Numbered from the stretch's first letter, positions 34,368 to 43,974 are shown. The stretch: 64,000 bases of DNA from Planctomycetaceae bacterium (GCA_041398825.1 JAWKTX010000003.1:124001-188000); one strand, 5' to 3'. Notes: generated by a model not told the origin, from the letters alone. Numbers and translations: made by a program.

Positions 34368-36329
34368 GTGATCTCTTATCGCGCTTTGAAGAAGCTGATT
34401 GGCGAAACCAGCCTGGAACGCAAGTGCCGTTTTCTATTCGGTCTTGCTCTGCTTGTGCTGATCACCACAAGTTTCTACGTCTATGCGCGACGCACGCGGG
34501 CTCTGGTGGAAAGTCAGCAAATTCTTGCGGCCCGCAGCCTCGTGTTTCGGCTGGTCCAGCTCCGGCATTATCAGCTTTTCATCCGCAATCAGGGCGGAAA
34601 TGCGGGACAAAGCACTGATGGCGGCACGGTCATTTCGACAACAGAGCAGGATAATGCCAATGCTGCGGTTGTTGAGAACGCGGTCGTACCCGGGGAAGGT
34701 GAGCAACCAGCGGCTGACACTGAACCGGCAGCTTTGGCGCAGCTTCAGCAGTTCGACGCGGCCCTGAATCAGATCCCGGAATCGTCGGCAGGGCCGATCT
34801 GGCGTCTGATTAATATGTCAACCGAGTTCCCGGACACAGTCGTGGGAGACGAGGCCCTGTTTCGCTTTCGTAATTCACAGCCGCAGGAAGACGAGTATTT
34901 CGCAATACGCAGGAACGAAACCTCAGGAAGTCGGGAACTTCTCTATTACTACGCCATCCGGCCGGAGGCGTCCTGTCTTCAGTGTCACGCAGCTGAAGTT
35001 GAGAACCTCGCGAAACTGGAGCTGGAGGCCCGAAAAAACTCTGCATCGGGCGATGATCCGACTCTTGAACAGACCGAGACGGCTGACCGAGTTCCACTGA
35101 TGGCTATGGCGAGAATCATCGCGCCACTGGATTCCATGGAAGCGCAGCTAAGTCGTAACAGGGCTGTTCTTCTGGCAGCCGGTATTGTGACTTCATTTCT
35201 CGCGATGATGGCGGCGTATGCAATCGTCCGCTACATCATCGTCAAACCTGTGCTTCACCTGAAAGATGTCAGCGATGAGATCGCTCGGGGCAATCTTAAT
35301 CAGCGAGCCGAGATCAATACGGGTGATGAATTCGAAGAGCTTGGACATGCCTTCAACCGTATGCTGCGTCATATGATGACGGTCAATGACGAATTGCGAG
35401 GGCTGAATCTGAATCTGGATGGCAAAGTTGACCAACTGGCTCGGGCAAATATGGAGTTGTTCAACAACAACAAACTGAAAGATGACTTCCTCGCAACGAT
35501 GAGCCATGAACTTCGTACCCCACTGAACAGCATTCTGGGATTCAGTGACATCCTTCAGGGTGCGCAGAACCTGGACGAACGACAAAAGCGTTATGTGAAG
35601 AACATTCAGACGTCCGGTCAGAGTCTGATGGTTCAGATCAACGACTTGCTCGACCTGGCGAAGATCGAAAGTGGCAAGATGGAGCTCCACCTCGATCGCC
35701 TTGCCATCGCCGACATTATTGACCAACAGGTTCAGCAATGCTCTCCGCTCGCTGATCGAAAAAATATCGACCTTAGAATTGATGCCCCGCCAACTCCTCC
35801 TCCCCTGCTTCATCAGGATCGAGGCAAGATCAGTCAAATCCTGAACAACCTGCTGTCCAACGCGATTAAATTCACGCCTGAAGGCGGGCGAGTGCGAGTC
35901 GTCTACCGGCAAATCGCCGAGGGAATGATCGAATTCAGCGTGGAAGACACGGGCATCGGAATTCCTCTCGACGAACAGGAACACATCTTTGAAAAATTTC
36001 GCCAGGGGTCCACGGCCCCCGGAGGACGCGACCACGTCAAGCGGGAATTCGAAGGTACCGGGCTTGGCTTGTCGATTGTACGTGAACTTTCACGGTTGCT
36101 CGGGGGGGACGTGTCACTGCAAAGTGAATTCGGTAAAGGAAGCCTCTTCGCTGTGCATCTGCCGATTTCTGCACCAATGAAAGGCAGGGATACGGCAGTT
36201 CCACTTGAGTCACGCACATCATCCGGGCTGGGGCGAATCACTTCGGTTGACCTGATGAACACGAATGCCGCCGCACCACTACAGACCACGGACACCCAGC
36301 TAACGGATGGTCGCCCAGCTTCAGAATAG
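34368..36329 (+). CDS. Membrane sensor histidine kinase with c-heme (Tll0287-like) sensor domain
   Basis: 653 residues from a GTG at 34368. Order: TM1 (about 21-40); a periplasmic domain with a single heme motif CLQCH (C203, C206, H207) set in YYAIRPEASCLQCHAAE, the DUF3365/Tll0287-like pattern; TM2 (about 266-292); HAMP (KPVLHLKDVSDEIARGNL); a short coiled coil; HisKA with H380 in MSHELRTPLNSILGF; HATPase with NNLLSNAIKFTPEG, DTGIGIP and GTGLGLSIVRELS. It would sense redox state, oxygen or a gas through heme and phosphorylate a response regulator. No regulator gene adjoins it. Planctomycete use of such sensors is not established here. Confidence 0.92.
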   Translation: MISYRALKKLIGETSLERKCRFLFGLALLVLITTSFYVYARRTRALVESQQILAARSLVFRLVQLRHYQLFIRNQGGNAGQSTDGGTVISTTEQDNANAAVVENAVVPGEGEQPAADTEPAALAQLQQFDAALNQIPESSAGPIWRLINMSTEFPDTVVGDEALFRFRNSQPQEDEYFAIRRNETSGSRELLYYYAIRPEASCLQCHAAEVENLAKLELEARKNSASGDDPTLEQTETADRVPLMAMARIIAPLDSMEAQLSRNRAVLLAAGIVTSFLAMMAAYAIVRYIIVKPVLHLKDVSDEIARGNLNQRAEINTGDEFEELGHAFNRMLRHMMTVNDELRGLNLNLDGKVDQLARANMELFNNNKLKDDFLATMSHELRTPLNSILGFSDILQGAQNLDERQKRYVKNIQTSGQSLMVQINDLLDLAKIESGKMELHLDRLAIADIIDQQVQQCSPLADRKNIDLRIDAPPTPPPLLHQDRGKISQILNNLLSNAIKFTPEGGRVRVVYRQIAEGMIEFSVEDTGIGIPLDEQEHIFEKFRQGSTAPGGRDHVKREFEGTGLGLSIVRELSRLLGGDVSLQSEFGKGSLFAVHLPISAPMKGRDTAVPLESRTSSGLGRITSVDLMNTNAAAPLQTTDTQLTDGRPASE

Positions 36330-36560
36330 TTGATCGGCTGCCCTGTCGGATCAGGGCGTCTCCAGATCAAGGCGTCTATTGCCGTAACAGTGGAGAGGAA
36401 TCTCGACTCTTACCTTCACCGCGAAGTTCATGTGGGCCGTCTGCCATCGCTTCCACCCAATGTGGCTTCCCATTCACTGCTTGCATTTCATCTACAGACG
36501 ATAGCTTCCCTTGGTGGAACCATGATTATTGGATGAAGTGAAACCTGATTGATGAAAGCG

Positions 36561-37502
36561 TCAGTAGGTTTTTCCGTCCCATGACCGCCACCAGGACTGG
36601 AACAGCTCAAGCTGCGATTTCGCAAATTCCCGCTGACTCGAAGTGAGCACGTCCGACGGATTCAGCGACAGCTCGAAATCGGCATCTCCTGTCAACACCG
36701 CCAGGTACTTGTAGTACAAAACGAGATCTGGTCCTTCGTCGAAGGTCGACAGTACTTTTAAAGCGTCGTCGAGTTCTTTTGCGAAGCGTCTGGCCGTGGG
36801 GTCGCCGGCCGCCGCCCGCTGGCAAAGGTTTACCAGTTTCAGTACCTCGTGTGGGAGGCAGTTGCCGATGCCGGTGATTGTTCCAACAGCCCCGCAATTG
36901 ACAAATCCGTGGAAGACCTGCGTATCCACACCTGCCATCAGCAGGACACGATCGTCTTCATGGGTGATGAATTCGGCCGCGTAGCTCAGGGACTGAGCCC
37001 CGCCGAATTCCTTGAAACCAACAAGATTCGGAAACTCGCTGCGTAACTGGAAGAACAGATCGGCTCTTGTTTCGAATCCGTAATAGGGGCTGTTGTAGAT
37101 GACCGCCGGAAGATCCGGAGCGGCGGCCAGCACACCACGAAAGTGTTCGCGCTGTGCGGCAGTCGATGTGCCGCGCGACATCACGCGTGGGATGATCATG
37201 AGTCCCCTGGCTCCGACTTTCTGTGCGTGAGCTGCGTGAGCTGCCGCCAGAGCAGGATTCTGTGCGCCGGTACCAACAACGACGGGGATTCCAGCCTCCG
37301 TAAGGCGGCGAACGCCTTCCTGACGTTGTTCATCTGTCAGAATTGGCCATTCACCCATCGAACCACAGTAAACGACCCCATTCATGCCGGCGTTAATCAG
37401 TTCGCCAGCCCTGCGAACCAGCGCATCGAAATTGGGGAGTCGATCCGGACCGCAGGGAGTCATGATGGCTGGAATGCAGCCGCGAAAAATGGAGTTATCC
37501 AT
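36561..37502 (-). CDS. DapA-family (N-acetylneuraminate lyase / dihydrodipicolinate synthase) aldolase
   Basis: 313 residues, one (beta/alpha)8 barrel. The Schiff-base lysine is K164 in LVGFKEFGG; Y140 sits in YNSPYYG; VYCGSMGEWPILTDEQR matches the family GxxGE loop. Members include DHDPS, NanA and several sugar-acid aldolases, and the specificity cannot be assigned: the usual GTTGE is GSMGE. It is transcribed leftward; the gene before it on this strand (37650) is not functionally related. It converges on the histidine kinase. Cytoplasmic. Confidence 0.9.
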   Translation of the reverse strand: MDNSIFRGCIPAIMTPCGPDRLPNFDALVRRAGELINAGMNGVVYCGSMGEWPILTDEQRQEGVRRLTEAGIPVVVGTGAQNPALAAAHAAHAQKVGARGLMIIPRVMSRGTSTAAQREHFRGVLAAAPDLPAVIYNSPYYGFETRADLFFQLRSEFPNLVGFKEFGGAQSLSYAAEFITHEDDRVLLMAGVDTQVFHGFVNCGAVGTITGIGNCLPHEVLKLVNLCQRAAAGDPTARRFAKELDDALKVLSTFDEGPDLVLYYKYLAVLTGDADFELSLNPSDVLTSSQREFAKSQLELFQSWWRSWDGKTY

Positions 37503-37649
37503 GGAGAAACGATTCCACTACGTATACGCAAGAAGTGTGAGCAACCGAAGTACGCTTCCGGATGCGAATCCATTTTGGCAAGGTATTCGAAAATACAAGT
37601 AGAAGCCCGCGCCAGTCGGGGGCTGTGCCGCTGATAAAATTCAGAGACT

Positions 37650-38684
37650 TTAACGCCAGTAGGTCAATTTGAGGATCACGGCAGTGACAACGCCAACGCC
37701 TCCGGCGATTGCGTAATTGACCATCCCGAAATGGTCAATCATCAGCATCTGAATACCGACGGTTCCAAGAATTGACCAGCAGATGCCAATCAGGCTGTAC
37801 TGCATGCGCTGACGCGATTCCTCTTCCGAAATCGGTTCCGGCTTTGAACGTTCTTTCTTTTTGGCCGCCGGCTTTTTTTCTTTTGTGCTTTTGGCTCCGC
37901 CACCATCTGGAACGCCGGTCGACGGTTCAACCGCCTCGTCTCTCATCCCTGGCGCGTAATACTTCGCAATGGCCTGATTAATATTCCTTGGCACCGCGAT
38001 CACGGCTCGCATTGGTATGCCGAAACGCATTCGAAGTTCGTCTTCGAGCGCTAGTCCGGGTTCATCGGCACATGCCACCATTAACCGTCCACGGTCCTCG
38101 AACAATGGAAGGCATGAATATTTTTTAACGGTACGGCGAGGCACCTTATCCAGTACATCATCTTCCGGCAGCATGTCTTCCAGATCGATAAATGAAAGTC
38201 GCAATTCGGCCGCGAGTCCACGAGCTGCTTCGTCCGGCGGAGCAAGTTTCATCTGCACAACCGCATCCCGATGGCTGATGCCCCGGGCATCTGCAAAATG
38301 CTCAATCTCCGACACCTGTGCTCGCTTGATGATGCCCTTGTTGACGAGGTACTGCAGCGTGGTTCTGGGTTCTTCCTCGTCCGATTCAACAGGCTCTCGC
38401 CCAAGACTTTCGTCGTACTCGATCTTGCCGTCCGGGTCCGTCAGGCAAAGCATCGCTCGAGCCAGTTCGTTCAGCAGTTCCTGTGAACGTACCAGATACT
38501 GGCCAGTGGCGTACTTTCGGATGTGTGCGTTCAGCTTCCGGTAATTGTTGCGAATCTTCTCAACATCATCTTCAAACATGACCAAACGCAACAAGGTGTA
38601 ATAGTCCGGCGGGCGGTCACCTTCCGGAATGCCGAGCCATTCTTTGTACACGTCAATTTCAGACACAGGTTTCTCCGACGCCAC
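37650..38684 (-). CDS. J-like / MshEN (GspE N-terminal) domain protein with two C-terminal transmembrane helices
   Basis: 344 residues. Residues 26-95 (PDYYTLLRL, IRNNYRKLNAHIRKY, LTDPDGKIEYDESLG) look like a DnaJ J-domain in shape but have no HPD motif. Residues about 105-245 carry an MshEN/GspE-N pattern: TLQYLVNKGII, AELRLSFIDLED, VPRRTVKKYSCLPLFEDRGRLMVACADEP, FGIPMRAVIAVPRNINQAI. In other bacteria that domain leads a secretion ATPase and in MshE it binds c-di-GMP. Here no ATPase follows; instead a Lys-rich linker (260-288) and two TM segments (about 291-312, 318-340). A membrane-tethered adaptor is inference. Confidence 0.75.
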   Translation of the reverse strand: MASEKPVSEIDVYKEWLGIPEGDRPPDYYTLLRLVMFEDDVEKIRNNYRKLNAHIRKYATGQYLVRSQELLNELARAMLCLTDPDGKIEYDESLGREPVESDEEEPRTTLQYLVNKGIIKRAQVSEIEHFADARGISHRDAVVQMKLAPPDEAARGLAAELRLSFIDLEDMLPEDDVLDKVPRRTVKKYSCLPLFEDRGRLMVACADEPGLALEDELRMRFGIPMRAVIAVPRNINQAIAKYYAPGMRDEAVEPSTGVPDGGGAKSTKEKKPAAKKKERSKPEPISEEESRQRMQYSLIGICWSILGTVGIQMLMIDHFGMVNYAIAGGVGVVTAVILKLTYWR

Positions 38685-38971
38685 GAATTGTAATTCGTAT
38701 CTCTTTTGCGATCCGTACCTTTACGGTGACTTGACCTTTACGGTGACTTGAATGCTCACCATTCGACCGGCATGTTGCGGATGGACTGAATGATTCGTCG
38801 TAACAGGGTTCCACATGCCGGAGTTCGACTCAGTCATTCCGAATTCTGAAGAGCCCGTCATCATAGACGAATCATCACAGTGCCCGAGTTATATCCCAAC
38901 TCCGCATCCGATTGAAGCAAAGCGTCGGGCACAAAACCCTGAGGAAGGCACTCCGGCCACGTGATGGCGGC
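38685..38971. other. Intergenic region with a short duplication
   Basis: About 290 bp. The 17-mer CTTTACGGTGACTTGAC/A occurs twice in a row near 38719-38752, about 35 bp upstream of the J-like/MshEN gene start on its own (minus) strand, so inside its promoter region. Nothing else is recognised. Confidence 0.55.
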
Positions 38972-39676
38972 CTATTCTGCGGCGGTCATGAGCCCAAAGT
39001 GTTGCATCTGGATCCGCATTCTGGCAAAAGCCTCGAGGAGTCGGCCCGGCGACTGCAGTTTGAAAGATACGAACGAAATGCAGTCCGCTGTTACATGCAT
39101 GGCGGCAGTCTTATCTGGTGAAATGACGCGAAACCACGTCGTTTGCCGGTCGTAGTCGATCGAGAAGTCGTTCTCAGGCTGCTCTTCGAGAAGATCGATC
39201 GATTCTGCCACATCAATCGGTTTTGGTGCAGGAGTTTCAATTCGATCGAAACTGCTTCCAAACAACGTCGTTAATGCGGGAGAGAGAATCTGATCCGCGG
39301 AGCTGATTTCCGATAGAATTCGCCTCCAGCGAACTTCAGAGGGATCGTCCGGGCTCTGCAAAGCAACGACCTGAAAATCGAAGGCCGGGGTCTGAATTCT
39401 TCCGATGCCCGCTTCCGGGTCAAAAACCGTCATCTGGTTCCGTTTGAGGCCAAGATGCTTTCTGAACTCTGCGAATCGAGAATCCAGTTCGTCACTGATA
39501 TCCAATGCTGCGATGCGTCCAACAAATGAATTCGCATGATCGTTAATTTCCGACGGGACCTGATGGCTCTTTCGAAATCCCTTCAGGTCCCGAATTCGAC
39601 CGGATTGCTCGCGCACGATCGCCAATTGCTTCAGAATCTCAGGCGGCAGCGGATTCAGAGTTCCTTCCGAGGTCAT
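38972..39676 (-). CDS. Hypothetical protein
   Basis: 234 residues, no recognised family. It is acidic, mixed alpha/beta in appearance, with no signal peptide and no transmembrane segment. Visible stretches include FDPEAGIGRIQTPAFDFQVVAL and a C-terminal FVSFKLQSPGRLLEAFARM. It has a good coding look (no rare-codon runs, normal amino-acid mix) and lies alone between the J-like/MshEN gene and the divergent GSDH gene. I infer a cytoplasmic protein and nothing more. Confidence 0.6.
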   Translation of the reverse strand: MTSEGTLNPLPPEILKQLAIVREQSGRIRDLKGFRKSHQVPSEINDHANSFVGRIAALDISDELDSRFAEFRKHLGLKRNQMTVFDPEAGIGRIQTPAFDFQVVALQSPDDPSEVRWRRILSEISSADQILSPALTTLFGSSFDRIETPAPKPIDVAESIDLLEEQPENDFSIDYDRQTTWFRVISPDKTAAMHVTADCISFVSFKLQSPGRLLEAFARMRIQMQHFGLMTAAE

Positions 39677-39891
39677 CAGGCTGGGTCTCAGGTTTGATTT
39701 CTTTCACGCATCAGACTACGTTCACGCCGTGTCGTCGCCTTTTGCAATTCTTTTGCAAAAGGATGAAAAGGCTTGAACGTTCCCGTCGGGTCAGACGTAG
39801 TTTCCGTTGATTGCGTCCCGGGACAAGTGCCCCGAAGCACCCGAGGGATAATTGTTGAACTTTCCCGTTCATTGATGAAGAGGAGATTGCA

Positions 39892-41115
39892 GTGCGAGGT
39901 ATGATTGCAACTGTTTCAATTTTGAGTGGCTTTGCACTGGTCGCATCGAGTGGAGTGTCAACAAGTCGACTTCGCGCGGAGGATGTTCCGCTGGCTGTTG
40001 GAGTCGAGCGTGCATTCCCGAACGTTGTGTTTGATCGTCCGATCGTAGTGACGCACGCGAATGACGGAAGCAACCGTGTTTTCGTTGCGGAACAGGAGGG
40101 CATCATCAAAGTGATGCCGAATGATCAGGACGTTGAAGAAGCAGAGGTCTTCCTCGATATTGACGAACGCTGTGTCTATGCAGACAACCGGAACGAAGAA
40201 GGTCTACTCGGTTTTGCGTTTCACCCGCGGTTCAAAGAAAACGGCCAGTTCTTTGTCTACTACACCACCGCTAGTGCCGAGCACACGTCGGTCGTTTCGC
40301 GTTTTACTGTCTCAAAAGACAATCCTCAGGTTGCAGATCCGGCTTCCGAAGAGGAGATCCTGCGGATCCCGCAGCCATTCTGGAACCACAACGGTGGCAC
40401 CATTTGCTTCGGTCCTGACGGCTTCCTTTACGTAGCGCTGGGAGACGGTGGCAGCGGCAACGACCCGGAAGGAAACGGGCAGAATCTGACGACCCTTCTG
40501 GGATCCATTCTGCGGCTGGATATCGATCACAAAAGCAATGGCAGGAACTACTCGATTCCGCAGGACAACCCTTTCGTCGGAAAGACAATCCCAAATCGAC
40601 AGGGCAAACAGATTCCTGTCCGTGAAGAGATCTATGCGTATGGCCTCCGCAATGTCTGGAGGATGTCGTTTGACCGAGCCAACGGAACCTTATGGGCAGC
40701 CGATGTCGGTCAGAATCTTTGGGAAGAAATCAATGTGATCTCCAAAGGCGGAAATTACGGCTGGAACGTTCGGGAAGCGAAACACTGGTTTCGTCCGGAT
40801 GGAAATGATCTTGGACGAACTGATCTAATCGACCCTGTTTGGGAATATCATCATGATATCGGAAAGTCGATTACCGGAGGGACGGTGTACAGAGGCAGCC
40901 GGGTGCCGGAATTGCAAGGGAAGTACGTTTACGCCGACTATGTGACAGGCCTGCTCTGGGCTCTTGAGTACGCCCCCGCGACGGGCAAAACAATCAATTA
41001 TTCTTTGACCGGCGAAAAGCAACCTGTCATGTCATTTGGTGATGATGAAGGTGGCGATGTCTACTTCACGACCACTTTCGGCATGCTCTACCGCTTCGCG
41101 CCGACGGGAAATTGA
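39892..41115 (+). CDS. Secreted PQQ-type sugar dehydrogenase (glucose/sorbosone dehydrogenase)
   Basis: 407 residues from a GTG at 39892 with GAGGAGA at ideal spacing. A signal peptide (about 1-28, cleavage near LRAED) leads to a six-bladed beta-propeller: RPIVVTHANDGSNRVFVAEQ, GLLGFAFHPRF, NHNGGTICFGPDGFLYVALGDGG, GSILRLDID, EIYAYGLRNVWRMSFD, WAADVGQNLWEEIN, GGNYGWN and SITGGTVYRGSR. These are the GSDH/HHIP-like blocks; such enzymes oxidise sugars at the expense of PQQ in the periplasm. Whether it is active or uses PQQ is inference. Stop at 41115, followed by about 300 bp before the ABC operon. Confidence 0.9.
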   Translation: MRGMIATVSILSGFALVASSGVSTSRLRAEDVPLAVGVERAFPNVVFDRPIVVTHANDGSNRVFVAEQEGIIKVMPNDQDVEEAEVFLDIDERCVYADNRNEEGLLGFAFHPRFKENGQFFVYYTTASAEHTSVVSRFTVSKDNPQVADPASEEEILRIPQPFWNHNGGTICFGPDGFLYVALGDGGSGNDPEGNGQNLTTLLGSILRLDIDHKSNGRNYSIPQDNPFVGKTIPNRQGKQIPVREEIYAYGLRNVWRMSFDRANGTLWAADVGQNLWEEINVISKGGNYGWNVREAKHWFRPDGNDLGRTDLIDPVWEYHHDIGKSITGGTVYRGSRVPELQGKYVYADYVTGLLWALEYAPATGKTINYSLTGEKQPVMSFGDDEGGDVYFTTTFGMLYRFAPTGN

Positions 41116-41411
41116 AGTCCGATCTTCGCGCGATCAGTTGCCCGTGGCAACCGAACCGCAACAATGACTGATACGAAGTCTGGAAACCTGCGGGCCTGAA
41201 TCTTCCCGGAAATGATGGGCGTACTTTGCCAACGCTCTTCATTTTGCGGGAAGATGATCGCCGGGACGACGGGCTTTCTTCCGCCGGATTCAGCCGAACG
41301 GATTTCGTGTTCCGGAAATCTGTCCGCCTGCAACGCTGCCGCAATCTGTGATGCGACCTGCAGAGGCCTTCCTGTCCTCATGCATTCCGCCGTTTCCTTT
41401 GAAAGTTTCCC
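41116..41411. other. Intergenic region before ABC operon
   Basis: About 296 bp with no convincing coding frame. It should contain the end of the GSDH transcript and the promoter of the ABC operon. No hairpin with T run is obvious. Confidence 0.4.
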
Positions 41412-42101
41412 ATGTCACTTCTGCTGAAAGATATTCAAAAAACGTATCGACAGCCCGACGGAACCCCCATTCCGGTGCTGGGCATCGATCAGTTCAGCCT
41501 TCAGCAAGGCGAACAGGTGGCCCTTGTCGGATCAAGTGGAGGAGGGAAAACGACGCTGTTGAATGTGATTTCCGGCATTCTGTTGCCGGATTCCGGCGAG
41601 GTGCGTATTGACGGAACAAACATTGCGAAAATGTCTGAGGTTGTTCGCGATCGATTTCGAGCCCAGAAGATTGGAATCGTTTTTCAAACATTCAACCTGC
41701 TGCCGGCGTTCACCGCGCTCGAGAACGTCTTGCTGGGAATGTCTTTCTCCGGACGCAAGGTTGATCGAACCTTCGCACTGCATCTGCTCGATCGCGTCGG
41801 CTTGAGTCACCGATTGAATCAATCACCGAAACGATTGTCTGTGGGGGAGCAACAGCGCGTGGCTGTTGCACGAGCACTTGCCAACCGGCCCTGCCTGATG
41901 CTGGCAGATGAACCAACCGCCAACGTCGACCCTGCGAATCAGGAATTAATCCTGAAGATGATTTGTGATACCTGTCGGGAGAACAACATTACTTTGCTGA
42001 TGGTGACCCATTCAACCGAAGTCGCCGGTACTTTCGGCCGTGTTGAGCGACTGAGCGATTTCAATCATCCTGGGACCACAACTCGGGGGGCAGTGGCATG
42101 A
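41412..42101 (+). CDS. ABC transporter ATP-binding protein (LolD/MacB type)
   Basis: 229 residues. Walker A is GSSGGGKTT (G40-T48), the signature LSVGEQQ is at 142-148, Walker B CLMLADEP ends in E167, and VTHS supplies the switch His. The subfamily matches LolD/MacB-type ATPases that drive FtsX-like permeases, used for lipoprotein release, efflux or cell-wall signalling rather than substrate import. Its stop overlaps the permease start by ATGA (42098-42101), so the two are translated as a unit. Confidence 0.93.
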   Translation: MSLLLKDIQKTYRQPDGTPIPVLGIDQFSLQQGEQVALVGSSGGGKTTLLNVISGILLPDSGEVRIDGTNIAKMSEVVRDRFRAQKIGIVFQTFNLLPAFTALENVLLGMSFSGRKVDRTFALHLLDRVGLSHRLNQSPKRLSVGEQQRVAVARALANRPCLMLADEPTANVDPANQELILKMICDTCRENNITLLMVTHSTEVAGTFGRVERLSDFNHPGTTTRGAVA

Positions 42102-43453
42102 ATATGTTTTCAATTGCCTGGAAGAGCGTCCGTCAACGTCGTGTTGCAACAAGCCTGACCGCGCTGAGTATTGCGCTGGGTGTCATGTTGATGGTGATTG
42201 TTCTCATCATCTCCGGGGCGATTCAGTCCGCATTCAATCAGCGTTCCACCGGCTATGACCTGATCGTTGGACCGAAAGGAAGCGACTTACAGCTGGTGCT
42301 GAGTTCTGTTTACCGAATTCAGCCACCCATTGAGAACCTTCCCTACATGTATCTCGAACAGCTGCGCAATGATCGACGTGTAGAATCGGCTGTCCCGCTC
42401 GCATTCGGCGATGTCACCGAAGAGGGCAGCTATCCGATCGTCGGTACGACGTCCGAGTATTTCGAGAACGAATACGCCCCCGGAAAGTCCTTTCGGATTC
42501 GCGGCAAGCGAATGAATGGCTTATTCGATTCGATTATTGGCGCGGAAGTGGCTCGGATGAACAGTTGGGATATTGGATCACAATTCACAATCAAACATGG
42601 AGGCGCAGAAAGTGATCATGTGCACGACGAGAAGTTCACTGTTGTGGCAGTGATTGCCCCGACGGGGACCGCAGATGACAAGTCCGTCTTTCTGAACCTG
42701 GAGGGGTTCTATGCAATTGCAGGCCACTCGAAACCAGTCGGGGAAGTTCGCAAGCGGTTGCAGGACTTCTACGCGGCAGAACCTGAAATGCTGAAGAAGT
42801 CGATGGCTCAGCTGGATTCGTTTCAGGCCCATCTGGATGCCGACGCCGAAGGGGGACATGATCACGATCATCACCATCATCATGAGACCCCGGATGCAAT
42901 GAAGGAAGTAACATCCATCCTTGTACGCACGCAGTCCGGCAATTCGGCTTTTCCAGCGATGTCGCTGATAAGTGATCTGAAGACGGGTTATCAGGCCATG
43001 GCCGTCAATCCCGTCATTCCCATTCAGCGATTAATGAAGGATGTGCTGGGGAATATACAGAAGGCGCTCATCCTGCTGACGGCTGTCATCGTCGTCGTCT
43101 CCGGTGTCAGCATCTGTGTCAGTATCTACAACTCGATGTCCGATCGCCGCAAGGAAATAGGAGTCATGCGTGCGCTGGGAGCGAGCCGGACGACGCTTTC
43201 CTGCATCATCATCGCAGAATCCACTTTGCTTTGTGTCGGAGGCGGTTTAATTGGCTGGTTACTGGGACACGGAATTGCCGCACTGGCGTCCCCTGCGGTT
43301 TCGCAGCGGACTGGTCTTTTGCTCAACCGATGGGCAATCAATCCATGGGAAATTGTGCTGTTCCCGGCCCTGCTTCTTCTCGCCATTCTGGTTGGCTTTC
43401 TTCCAGCCATCAGCGCCTACAAAACTGATGTCGCTGAGGCCCTGAGCTCGTAG
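42098..43453 (+). CDS. FtsX/MacB-type ABC permease with His-rich periplasmic loop
   Basis: 451 residues. One N-terminal transmembrane helix (about 23-45), a large periplasmic domain (MacB_PCD-like; GYDLIVGPKGSDLQLVLSS), and three C-terminal helices in FtsX style (about 325-347, 370-395, 415-440; the SDRRKEIGVMRALGASR loop is the FtsX signature). In the periplasmic part residues about 250-262 read GGHDHDHHHHHET, a strong metal-binding cluster not usual in LolC/E or MacB. It pairs with the ATPase just upstream. Substrate (lipoprotein, metal-loaded protein, other) is unknown; the His loop hints at zinc, nickel or copper handling. Confidence 0.9.
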   Translation: MNMFSIAWKSVRQRRVATSLTALSIALGVMLMVIVLIISGAIQSAFNQRSTGYDLIVGPKGSDLQLVLSSVYRIQPPIENLPYMYLEQLRNDRRVESAVPLAFGDVTEEGSYPIVGTTSEYFENEYAPGKSFRIRGKRMNGLFDSIIGAEVARMNSWDIGSQFTIKHGGAESDHVHDEKFTVVAVIAPTGTADDKSVFLNLEGFYAIAGHSKPVGEVRKRLQDFYAAEPEMLKKSMAQLDSFQAHLDADAEGGHDHDHHHHHETPDAMKEVTSILVRTQSGNSAFPAMSLISDLKTGYQAMAVNPVIPIQRLMKDVLGNIQKALILLTAVIVVVSGVSICVSIYNSMSDRRKEIGVMRALGASRTTLSCIIIAESTLLCVGGGLIGWLLGHGIAALASPAVSQRTGLLLNRWAINPWEIVLFPALLLLAILVGFLPAISAYKTDVAEALSS

Positions 43454-43476
43454 AAATTCAATTCGCAGAAACAAAG

Positions 43477-43974
43477 ATGAATCAATCGTCCGGAAATACG
43501 GTGAGTGGTCGTTGGCTTGTGGTGGCCATGTTCACGTTGGGATTTACCGCGACAGGACTCTTGTTCCTGTACTGGAACCTGCATCTGCTGCCGTACATGC
43601 CTTTGCAGGAGGCGATTGTTGCTGAATTTGAAGATTCTGCCCCTCGTGTTGAGGGCGGCAAACGCAAACTCCACAACGAAGACAGCCCTATGCTTCTGCG
43701 TATCGTGATGCGTGTTCCGTACGACCCAACTGTCGAGGATACTCCAACCCGGATAAAACTGGATGCAACGGTCGATCGCCTGAAAGAACTCGCCCGCGAG
43801 AAAATCCCTGTCGATGCGTTTCGGGAATTTCAGTTAATGGAAGTTCACCTCTACCATCCGATCCGTGAAAAGGAAATCCGCGAGCTGACAATCGAGTCAC
43901 AACTCACGGCCTCGGCCGATGTTGACCAGCAGCTTCTTCCGGTGAAAGACCAGGAGACGCCGCCGGGCAAGTGA
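43477..43974 (+). CDS. Small membrane-anchored protein of the ABC operon
   Basis: 165 residues, unknown family. One N-terminal transmembrane helix (about 14-34), then a periplasmic, charged domain (residues 45-165) that looks folded but matches nothing I know. It begins 23 bp after the permease, same strand, so it is very probably the third gene of the operon and may help the transporter in the periplasm. Confidence 0.7.
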   Translation: MNQSSGNTVSGRWLVVAMFTLGFTATGLLFLYWNLHLLPYMPLQEAIVAEFEDSAPRVEGGKRKLHNEDSPMLLRIVMRVPYDPTVEDTPTRIKLDATVDRLKELAREKIPVDAFREFQLMEVHLYHPIREKEIRELTIESQLTASADVDQQLLPVKDQETPPGK

